A stretch of 45,225 nucleotides of DNA from a virus. Of this stretch, positions 28,269 through 34,840 are shown piece after piece (position 1 is the first letter of the stretch; every line of letters begins with the position of its first letter). Position numbers and translations under genes: made by a program. The notes under the pieces were generated by a model. That model was not told where the DNA came from. It saw only the letters and a program-made list of their open reading frames with translations, and made no database searches. The stretch is taken from the IMG/VR virus record IMGVR_UViG_3300031576_001130, positions 1-45,225 of that record. One strand, 5' to 3'.

Positions 28269-29456
28269 GTGGCCGACCATTTTCTCACCCTGACGCAACA
28301 GCTCGCGGCCAAGATCGAGGCCGTGCCGGGGACCGTCGAGGCGCTCACCGCGGCCGAGGTCGACCTGCGCCCTTTTCAGAGCTTCAGCTCTGAGCCCGAG
28401 CTCCTGCGCTTCAGTAATGACGAGGTCGCGGAAGACCAGGCGCAGGCCCCCGACTTTGCCGGCGGGCACTCGATGGCCATCGGTCTCTCGTGCATCCTCT
28501 CGACGAGCGGCGTCGTGGGCACGGCACCGGCCATCGGGCGCTACCTCCGCGGCTGCGGCATGAAGGAGCAGGCGGTCCAGCAGATCACGATCGGCAGCAT
28601 CTCTGGCGGCGATGCTCAGTTCAAGGCGGGCGAGACGTACTCCGCGACTGGGAGCAAGACGGGGATCATCGAGCAGGACATCTCGGGAGCGGGCGCCCTG
28701 AAGTATATCGTTCTGACCGGAGGCAACCTCATCGCGGCCGACGTAGTGACCGCCGGCGGCGACTCGGCGACCACCAGCGGATCCACGACGGCCTACGCCA
28801 CCCTCTACACCCCGCGGTCCACCGGCCAGGAAACGCTGACCGTCCAGCGTGGGGAGCAGATCGAGACCGATGCTGCAGGGCAGGATTATCTCTACCGAGT
28901 CCGAGGAGCCCATGGTACTGGCTCGCTGGAGTTTAACGCGCTGGACAAGATCCGCGCGAACCTGCGCTTCACCGGCATCTGGGACTTCACCGGCGCCGGC
29001 GACCTCTTCAGCGGCGTGACGTATGAGGACAACATGCCGGCTCCTCAGTTCATCAACGCCGTGCTCCAGATCGACGGCGTGGATATCACCACCGACCAGT
29101 TCGTGATGGACCTTGGCAACGAAGTCTCGATGGATCCAGACCCGAGCACCGTGGGCGGTACTGCCGGCTATGACCGCGCGAGGATTGCCAACAGGAAGCC
29201 GACGATCACCATCAACCCGAAGCGCCTGAAGGCTTCGGTTTTGGACGACCTCCTGAAACTGAAAAGCGGCAGCACGTTTGCCTTCAGGTGCGTTTGCGGC
29301 GCGGCACCGCAGGCGCTGGAGATCGTGGCCGCAAAGTGCCAGATCAGGGCGTGGGCGGGGGGCACGCGCGCGGGACGCGAGACGGCGCGGCTGACGCTCG
29401 CCATCTGCCGGCATGCGACGGTCGCCGACAAGGATTACGCCATCTATTTCCGCTGA
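28269..29456 (+). CDS. Major tail tube protein
   Basis: A 395-residue protein. The first line (LTLTQQLAAKIEAVPGTVEALTAAEVDLRPF) is typical of tube proteins: a helix, an AxxExxxGT motif and a beta sheet. Later FTGAGDLFSGVTYEDNMPAP, FVMDLGNEVSMDPDPST and RKPTITINPKR belong to the tube fold. It is longer than lambda gpV (246), so extra surface domains are likely (about 110-210). GTG 28269 with GAGAGGAGA upstream. Confidence 0.82.
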   Translation: MADHFLTLTQQLAAKIEAVPGTVEALTAAEVDLRPFQSFSSEPELLRFSNDEVAEDQAQAPDFAGGHSMAIGLSCILSTSGVVGTAPAIGRYLRGCGMKEQAVQQITIGSISGGDAQFKAGETYSATGSKTGIIEQDISGAGALKYIVLTGGNLIAADVVTAGGDSATTSGSTTAYATLYTPRSTGQETLTVQRGEQIETDAAGQDYLYRVRGAHGTGSLEFNALDKIRANLRFTGIWDFTGAGDLFSGVTYEDNMPAPQFINAVLQIDGVDITTDQFVMDLGNEVSMDPDPSTVGGTAGYDRARIANRKPTITINPKRLKASVLDDLLKLKSGSTFAFRCVCGAAPQALEIVAAKCQIRAWAGGTRAGRETARLTLAICRHATVADKDYAIYFR

Positions 29457-29476
29457 GAACCGAAAGGAGCCCGCCT

Positions 29477-29881
29477 TTGGCACGAGTCCGAGCCAGTCTG
29501 GGGGAGTTCGATTACATCCTCGAAGGCGATCGCGAGATCGCGCCGGAGGAACAGACGGTCTTCCGGTTGAAGCCATTGAGCTGGCGCGATCGCGAGGCCA
29601 TTTCAGAGCAGCAGGTGTTCACCACCCGAAGCGGCATGGGATACGTGCCGGCCAACCAGGAGGCGAAGATCCGGAAGATCCTCAGCGCCGGCCTCATGGG
29701 CTGGCGGAACCTCAGGGACGAAAACGGTAGCGACGTGGCCTTCAGCATGGAGGTCAAGGGCGGCGAGCGTCGGATACCCGACGAGCTGCTCGAGCGCATC
29801 GCACCGTTCCGCATGGAGCTCACCGAGGCGATCCTCGATGCCTCGAGCCTGGGAGCTGATGCGAAAAAAAACTCTACGTGA
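29477..29881 (+). CDS. Tail assembly chaperone, unshifted product (gpG-like)
   Basis: A 134-residue protein between the tube and tape-measure genes. Start TTG 29477 has GAAAGGAG 7 nt upstream and gives MARVRASLGEFDYILE; no ATG or GTG lies nearby. The 3' end carries AAA AAA AAC in frame, a canonical -1 slip site, eight codons before the end of the reading frame. It would coat the tape measure during tail assembly. The shifted product continues in the next reading frame. Confidence 0.82.
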   Translation: MARVRASLGEFDYILEGDREIAPEEQTVFRLKPLSWRDREAISEQQVFTTRSGMGYVPANQEAKIRKILSAGLMGWRNLRDENGSDVAFSMEVKGGERRIPDELLERIAPFRMELTEAILDASSLGADAKKNST

Positions 29882-29902
29882 CATGGGCCGCCATCTGCGG
29901 CC
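29864..29902 (+). promoter_or_regulatory. Programmed -1 ribosomal frameshift site
   Basis: The slippery heptamer A-AAA-AAC lies at 29866-29872 (zero-frame codons AAA AAC). After slipping by -1, reading continues CTC TAC GTG ACA TGG into the frame of 29878-30312. A perfect 6-bp hairpin (GGCCGC/GCGGCC, 29886-29902) begins 14 nt downstream and may stimulate slipping. This matches the gpG/gpGT arrangement of lambda and most siphoviruses. Confidence 0.82.
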
Positions 29903-30312
29903 GCGGCTACTACGAGACCGGAGAGCTACTTCAGACGTGTCGAGTCTGCAGAAAAGAAGAGCACGCAGCGCGGCGGGTGGAGTGGGGATGCGACGCACCA
30001 GCGCGCGAGGTGCAGCTCTGGCTCCCGTGCGTCCTTTGCCGCGGCGAGCGCCCGGACTGCCCGGACTGCCTGGGCCGAGGGCGTGTGGCGTGCCACCGAT
30101 GCCCCCAGGCCGAGATGGAGGACTGGGCGGTTGCGGCGGTGGGCCTCCACCGCGGATGGCCGGGCTTGCTCTACCAGGCCGGAGGGTATGCCGAGCAACC
30201 AGCGCCTTACATCGAGATGATGCACCTCCTCGACTGCGCGAAGGCTCTCACGCACCTCGCGGCCGAGGAGGCGGCGTCGCGCGAGGCGGAGTTCAGGAGG
30301 GGCGGTGCCTGA
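29878..30312 (+). CDS. Tail assembly chaperone extension (gpT-like), made by -1 frameshift
   Basis: A frame of 144 codons from GTG 29878, probably expressed as the C-terminal part of a gpGT fusion by frameshift at 29866-29872. The GTG overlaps the upstream stop and lacks its own ribosome site. It carries many Cys (TCRVCRKEEH, CVLCRGERPDCPDC, CHRCP), giving two or three CxxC sites, an unusually rich zinc-like content for a gpT domain. The C-terminal helix (LDCAKALTHLAAEEAASREAEF) may bind tube protein or tape measure. Confidence 0.75.
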   Translation: MTWAAICGRGYYETGELLQTCRVCRKEEHAARRVEWGCDAPAREVQLWLPCVLCRGERPDCPDCLGRGRVACHRCPQAEMEDWAVAAVGLHRGWPGLLYQAGGYAEQPAPYIEMMHLLDCAKALTHLAAEEAASREAEFRRGGA

Positions 30313-32380
30313 CAACGAGCTGAGCATCATCGTCCGCATGCGCGACTTCGCCACGCAGGAGCTGGCGCGGGTGCGGCGAAGCTTCGGTCAGTTCTCCTCC
30401 GACGTCACCGGCATCTTCGGAGGCCTATCCCGGAGCGTCTTCAGCTTCAAGGGCATCCTCGCCGGGGTCGGGGTGGCGATCGGGGTGAAGGAAACGCTGG
30501 GCGCCATCATCGACACCGCGGGGAAGGCCGACAAGCTGGGCGATCTCTCGCTTCAGCTCGGGGTATCGACCGAGGCCTTGAGCGAGCTGGAGTTCGCTGC
30601 CGGTCAGTCGGGCGCCTCGCTCGAGGACCTCGAGGCGGGGTTCCGCAATCTCCAGAAATCGGTTGGCGAGCTGCGTCTCGGCGGCGGCGAGGGGGCGCAC
30701 AAGCTCTTCAGCCTGCTCAGCGAGGACTTCCAGCGGATGGTCGAGGAGGGCGCTGGGGCGGAGCAGCTCTTCGGCCAGCTCTCAGTGGAGTTTCGGGGCC
30801 TCGGCGATGCGGAGAAGGTGTTCGTCGCGTCGAAGCTGTTCGGGAAGAGCGGGACGCGCCTCATCCCCCTCCTGAGCGAAGACATCGACGAGTTGCGCGA
30901 GATGGCGTCCAAGCTGGGGTTGACGCTCAGCCGCGATGCGGCGCGCGCGGCGGACGCCTTCGGCGACTCCCTGGGTAAGCTCAAGGGCGCCTTCCAGGGG
31001 TTGAAGCAGCAGGTGATCCTGCCGCTCCTGCCGGAGCTGACGAAGGGCCTGGAGTTTCTCACCAAGCTCGTTCGCGAGAACCGCCCGGCGATCATCAATT
31101 TTTTCGCCGATCTCGTGGAGTCGGGTGGCGAAGCCGCCAGGACCTTCGCCGGCCTGATCGTGCAGGTGGAGGCGGCGATCGGCCCGCTGGCTCGCATGGC
31201 GACGCGGCTTGAGATCCTGAAGCTGACCGCCGGTGGGCTGTTCGATAAGTTCGCTGGTGCCCTGCCAGGGGAAACGTTTGAGCAGACGCAGCGCCGCGGC
31301 AACGCCTTGATCCAAGAAGCGGCCGCGCTTTCTGACGAGTTGGGGCGCCACGCGGAGGAGCGGAAGCGCATCCTCGATGGTCTGAGCAAAGCGTTTGAGG
31401 AGAACACCAAGGCGGCGGCGACGCGCATCCGCGCGCTGGCCGCCGAGCTGCAGGCAGTTCAGGATTTCGTCGGTCCGCCGCTCCCCAGGGGCTTCGGGCC
31501 GTTCGGCCCTGAGCAGTTCGTCGGTCCGCCTCTTCCCCCTGGGTTCGGACCCCAAGAGCCGTTGCTGGACATCGAGGATCCCCGCGAGGAGCGGGTCAAC
31601 CGTCTGGCCGAGGCCGAGCGCCGCCGCGCCGATGCGCTCGAGCGACACGAGACGGCAGCGCATGAGAAGTGGATGCAGGAGCACGACGCGATCCTAGGTG
31701 TCAGCGCCGCCCTCGACCAGCTCGCCGACAATTCCACCAAGTGGGGCCTGGCTTTCGGCAGCGCCGTGGGGCAGGTGACGGATGTCCTGGCCAACGACAC
31801 GGTGGACGCGCTCCTCGCCGTCCAGGAGGGGACGGTCAAGGGCCGTGAGGCCTTCCGGCGCTTCGCCCGCGCGGTCCTGGCCGACATCCAGCGGATCATC
31901 CTGCGCCTCATCATCGTGAAGATCCTCGAGGCCGGGATCGGCGCCCTCGGCGGGCTATTCAAGGGAGGCGTCGCCCAGGACTACCCGACAACCGTGGGGC
32001 TACCGGGCGGAACGACGGTGACGCCAGAACGCCTGGGCGGGATTGTTCCCGGGCACCTCATCCCCATCGCCGGCCACGCCCAGGAGGGCACTATCGCGCG
32101 CCGCCGGGGGCTCTACGAGCTCGCTGAGACCGGGCAGGCGGAGCTGGTGGTGCCACTCGCCGGCAACCGCGATGTACCTGTGCGCCTGGTCGGCTCCCGG
32201 CCTTCCGGCGGGCGGGAGGACCTTCGCGCGATGCTGCAGGTCGTAGTCCACTTCCACTCGCATGCCCTGTCCTCGGCCGAGGAGCGGTCGATGCTCGAGC
32301 GGAACGCGCGCATCATCGGTGGGATCGTCGTCCAGGAGGCCAACTCGAAGCTCGCGGTCCGGGAGGGCCTCGCCGCCTGA
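30305..32380 (+). CDS. Tail tape measure protein
   Basis: A 691-residue, largely helical protein. An N-terminal helical bundle with Gly-rich hydrophobic segments (GILAGVGVAIGVKETLGAII) precedes TMP-type blocks (ADKLGDLSLQLGVSTEALSEL, FRNLQKSVGEL, KLFGKSGTRLIPLL). The C-terminal part has a hydrophobic helix (ILRLIIVKILEAGIGALGGLF) and a short beta tail (GQAELVVPLAGNRDVPV) typical of the class. Length sets tail length: about 0.15 nm per residue gives roughly 100 nm. GTG start within the previous gene's end. Confidence 0.93.
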   Translation: MPDNELSIIVRMRDFATQELARVRRSFGQFSSDVTGIFGGLSRSVFSFKGILAGVGVAIGVKETLGAIIDTAGKADKLGDLSLQLGVSTEALSELEFAAGQSGASLEDLEAGFRNLQKSVGELRLGGGEGAHKLFSLLSEDFQRMVEEGAGAEQLFGQLSVEFRGLGDAEKVFVASKLFGKSGTRLIPLLSEDIDELREMASKLGLTLSRDAARAADAFGDSLGKLKGAFQGLKQQVILPLLPELTKGLEFLTKLVRENRPAIINFFADLVESGGEAARTFAGLIVQVEAAIGPLARMATRLEILKLTAGGLFDKFAGALPGETFEQTQRRGNALIQEAAALSDELGRHAEERKRILDGLSKAFEENTKAAATRIRALAAELQAVQDFVGPPLPRGFGPFGPEQFVGPPLPPGFGPQEPLLDIEDPREERVNRLAEAERRRADALERHETAAHEKWMQEHDAILGVSAALDQLADNSTKWGLAFGSAVGQVTDVLANDTVDALLAVQEGTVKGREAFRRFARAVLADIQRIILRLIIVKILEAGIGALGGLFKGGVAQDYPTTVGLPGGTTVTPERLGGIVPGHLIPIAGHAQEGTIARRRGLYELAETGQAELVVPLAGNRDVPVRLVGSRPSGGREDLRAMLQVVVHFHSHALSSAEERSMLERNARIIGGIVVQEANSKLAVREGLAA

Positions 32381-33060
32381 TGGACACGCTCAACCTCGAG
32401 GCCAATGGCTGGCGCATGCAGCGTGAGTACCCCATCCGCCCGCGATTCATCGTCGCTGAGGATGAGCGTGAGCTCGGAAACGTCAAGAGCGTCGCGGTCG
32501 CCCAGAGGGCCCTCCGGCGTTTCACGTTGCGCTATAAGACGGACTTGCGCTCGGCCGCGGAGTACGTCGAGAGCTTCTTCGGGCGGCAGGTGGGGCCGGT
32601 CGCGCGGTTCCAGATGACCCTCCCCGAATACGCCCCGACCCCGGATGCGGCGCCGGTCGTGGAAGCGGTAGCCGGCGGCACGCAGGGCTCGCGCACGATC
32701 TACGTCCGCTTCGCCTGGCGGAACGTCAACGGCACGACGCTTGCCAGCGCCACGGCTTCGATTCTTATCCCGGCGAACAACCTCCTGCGGGTGAAATTCC
32801 CCTACTACCCCCCATCGATCACCCAGGCGGTGGTCTATGCCACGCAGGGCGCGCAGGGGACGGAGGTAGAGCAGACGGTGGTCACGAACCAGCCGAGCTG
32901 GACCCAGCCCAATGCGGCGCTGCTTCTCTTGACCGCTGCCCCGGAGACGGCGAACACGGCGAAGGTGCTGGCGAAGCTGCGCCTCCTGGAGACGTACGAG
33001 CTGATCCGGCAGATCGGCACCCAGTACCAGCTCTCCCTCGATCTCGAGGAGGTCCACTGA
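32380..33060 (+). CDS. Distal tail protein (gpM/DUF2460-like) with inserted Ig-like domain
   Basis: A 226-residue protein. The frame REYPIRPRFIVAEDERELG, RRFTLRYKTDLRSAAEYVESFFGRQVG and the final TYELIRQIGTQYQLSLDLEE resembles distal tail proteins of lambda gpM/DUF2460 type. Between them (about 90-195) lies an inserted domain with YVRFAWRNVNGTTLAS, LIPANNLLRVKFP and WTQP, a beta-sandwich module frequent in phage tail proteins. It overlaps its neighbours by one base at each end. Confidence 0.65.
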   Translation: MDTLNLEANGWRMQREYPIRPRFIVAEDERELGNVKSVAVAQRALRRFTLRYKTDLRSAAEYVESFFGRQVGPVARFQMTLPEYAPTPDAAPVVEAVAGGTQGSRTIYVRFAWRNVNGTTLASATASILIPANNLLRVKFPYYPPSITQAVVYATQGAQGTEVEQTVVTNQPSWTQPNAALLLLTAAPETANTAKVLAKLRLLETYELIRQIGTQYQLSLDLEEVH

Positions 33061-33572
33061 TGCAGGCAACGTCGGCCGTCCTCAAGGCGTGGAAGGGGGC
33101 GGAATCCATCAGCGACCCGCTGGTGGTGCTCTACGACGTCGAGGTGGCAGATGCCCAGTTCCTCCGGCTCGTGGAGGGCGACCCGCTGGGGACCGGCAGC
33201 GTCAGCTATAACGGCCAGACCTACCTCGCCGCGGCGATCGCGCGCGAGGAATTCGCGCAGTCGATCGAGGGTGAGATCCCCGTCCTGCGCGTCGCCCTAT
33301 CCAACATCGATGGCGTCGCCGGCGGCTACATGGAGCAAAACGAGCTCGACGGACGGAAGGTGACCATCACCTACGTCCCAGCCTCCAGCCTCAGTCTTGC
33401 CGACGCCATCGTCCAGGAATTCCGCATCCAGGACCAGGCGTACAACCGCGAGAAGGCCATCCTCACTCTGGGTCACGAGGCGATGTTCCGCCGCAGGGTG
33501 CCGAGCGTGGCGTTCGTCCGCCACAAGTGCCAGTGGCTTTACGAACGGCGCTTTCAGGTCGGTGATGGCTGA
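33060..33572 (+). CDS. gpL-like minor tail protein, N-terminal part up to in-frame UGA
   Basis: A 170-residue reading frame with the gpL pattern: LVVLYDVEVAD, VSYNGQTYLAAAI, VLRVALSNIDG and, near the end, VRHKCQWLYERRFQVGDG. In lambda, gpL has a C-terminal domain with four Cys that hold an Fe-S cluster. Here the first Cys is present, then TGA (33570-33572). The same frame continues without interruption as 33588-34313, which ends with the other two Cys (TCDRTLDGPLGC). So either one gene is interrupted by UGA, or UGA is read through. Confidence 0.75.
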   Translation: MQATSAVLKAWKGAESISDPLVVLYDVEVADAQFLRLVEGDPLGTGSVSYNGQTYLAAAIAREEFAQSIEGEIPVLRVALSNIDGVAGGYMEQNELDGRKVTITYVPASSLSLADAIVQEFRIQDQAYNREKAILTLGHEAMFRRRVPSVAFVRHKCQWLYERRFQVGDG

Positions 33573-33586
33573 GGCTTTCCCTCCGA

Positions 33587-33605
33587 CGTGTTCGGTCCGG
33601 ACACG
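33587..33605 (+). promoter_or_regulatory. Hairpin after in-frame UGA (possible readthrough or SECIS-like element)
   Basis: CGTGTTC-GGTCC-GGACACG folds into a 7-bp stem (one G-T pair) with loop GGUCC, starting 14 nt after the UGA at 33570. The loop begins 22 nt after the UGA, inside the spacing described for bacterial SECIS elements, and has the GGUC seen in the E. coli fdhF loop. GC-rich sequence makes chance hairpins common, so this is only suggestive. Confidence 0.3.
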
Positions 33606-34313
33606 GCCCAGGACTTCATCGTCGGGCGCACCGGGAACGGCGAGCAGAAGCGGCGGTTCGGCTGGTGGACCCTCAACGCCCTGCGCGCCACCGCTTGGGA
33701 CGTCGATCAGTCGACGCCCGACATGCTGCACATGGAGGCGGAGGGGGATGGTATCGACTGGTCGGCTGGCATCCACGATGGGCCCTTCGGCTTCAAGAGG
33801 ATCACGGGGGATTTTGACGTCTACTCTCTCGTCGAGCCCATTGCCGACCGCATCGGGTTCATGTTCGGCCTCTGCTGCCAGGAGGACGCCGACCTCTTCG
33901 ACTCCTGGGTGTTTGCCGGCTGGACGCTGAAGAATGACGAGCAGCGGGCGCTGCGCTTCGCCTCTGCCGAGGATTCCGTCGCCGGCGCCAAGGTGGATCT
34001 TACGGGGGTGACGGACTCCATCCTCCGGCTCACCCGCGCCGGCGACGTCTTTACAGCCCACTACAGCGCTGACGCCGTGTCGTGGGTGCAGCTCGCGCAA
34101 CGGACGGTCGTGCTCGACGCGGCAGTCCGGCTCGGCTTCCTCCTCGCCGCTCCTGGCATCGAGCATTCGGCCATCGGCGGTATTGCCCACTACCTGCAGT
34201 TCCGCTCGGGTGGTCTGAGCACTTGCGACCGCACGCTCGACGGCCCCTTGGGCTGCCGCGTGCACGACAACGCGCACCGCATCCGCATGATGCCAGGGAT
34301 TCCCCGGCGATGA
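33588..34313 (+). CDS. gpL-like C-terminal part with inserted lectin/glucanase-like domain
   Basis: In the same frame as 33060-33572, 15 bp past its stop. From GTG 33588 it would be 241 residues, but there is only a weak ribosome site. Most of it (about 40-215) is a DUF1349/concanavalin-like beta-sandwich: GDFDVYSLVEP, IGFMFGLCCQ, DSILRLTRAGDVFTAHYSADAVSWVQLAQ, VRLGFLLAA. The end STCDRTLDGPLGCRVHDNAHRI is the gpL-type Cys motif. The lectin-like domain has been inserted inside the Fe-S domain, between the Cys pairs. It may bind cell-surface sugars at the tail tip. Confidence 0.65.
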   Translation: MFGPDTAQDFIVGRTGNGEQKRRFGWWTLNALRATAWDVDQSTPDMLHMEAEGDGIDWSAGIHDGPFGFKRITGDFDVYSLVEPIADRIGFMFGLCCQEDADLFDSWVFAGWTLKNDEQRALRFASAEDSVAGAKVDLTGVTDSILRLTRAGDVFTAHYSADAVSWVQLAQRTVVLDAAVRLGFLLAAPGIEHSAIGGIAHYLQFRSGGLSTCDRTLDGPLGCRVHDNAHRIRMMPGIPRR

Positions 34314-34840
34314 AGCTCCAGGCCCTGTCAATCAACGCTTTCAGCTTCCCGACCTATCTCGTCGAGTACGAGGACATGGTGGGCTGGCGCTACGCGACGG
34401 CCGGTCGCTCCCTCGCCGGCGTCGACTGCGCCGGGGTGATCCTCGAGATCTACCGCCGGGCCGGCCTCGGCCTGCCTGACCCAGCGCGTGGACTGATTAC
34501 GGAGTTCGGCATGGCATGGGAGAAGGTCTCCGCGGCCGACACCCTGTACGACCTCCTGCGCTTTCGGCCCGACACCGGCGGCCTCGCTGGCCAGGACCAC
34601 CTCGGGGTCCTGGTGCGGCCCGACGTCGTCCTCTCCGCGACCAGGGTCCTGGGTGTCCACGCTCGTCCCCTCGCGGTCTACGCGCGCATCCCGCGCGTCG
34701 AGAACTGGCGTCTGAAGGCATCGGTCATTCCGATCGGACCTGCCGTACCGCCAGACATATGGGGCTGGGCCGGCGAGCTGGCAACACCAGTTTCCCCATC
34801 TCCAGTTGGCAGCGATTTCGGTTGGGGGGCTACCCTATGA
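34310..34840 (+). CDS. NlpC/P60-type tail tip peptidase (gpK-like) with WGW C-terminus
   Basis: A 176-residue protein. Catalytic Cys40 lies in GVDCAGVILEIYRRAGL and His97 in GQDHLGVLVRP, as in NlpC/P60 peptidases; a His near 117 may be the third residue. Such tail-tip enzymes cut cell-wall peptides on infection. Residues about 149-176 (DIWGWAGELATP ... FGWGATL) carry the same WGWAGEL and GW motifs as the repeat protein at 17378-19105. No gpI-like gene is recognised. Start ATG 34310 overlaps the previous stop; the end overlaps the tip protein gene by ATGA. Confidence 0.8.
   Translation: MKLQALSINAFSFPTYLVEYEDMVGWRYATAGRSLAGVDCAGVILEIYRRAGLGLPDPARGLITEFGMAWEKVSAADTLYDLLRFRPDTGGLAGQDHLGVLVRPDVVLSATRVLGVHARPLAVYARIPRVENWRLKASVIPIGPAVPPDIWGWAGELATPVSPSPVGSDFGWGATL

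Noticed and set aside
30782-31684. Long minus-strand frame opposite the tape measure gene
   Set aside because: Shadow of a well-supported tape measure protein; Leu/Arg-rich without recognisable domain.
33570-33572. Genome-wide reassignment of UGA to an amino acid
   Set aside because: Most genes here end in TGA, often inside ATGA or GTGA overlaps that couple them to the next gene, so UGA is a normal stop.
34516-34836. Upstream extension of the gpJ-like frame
   Set aside because: It would overlap the peptidase gene out of frame with Arg/Pro-rich sequence; ATG 34837 overlaps the previous stop as elsewhere in the operon.
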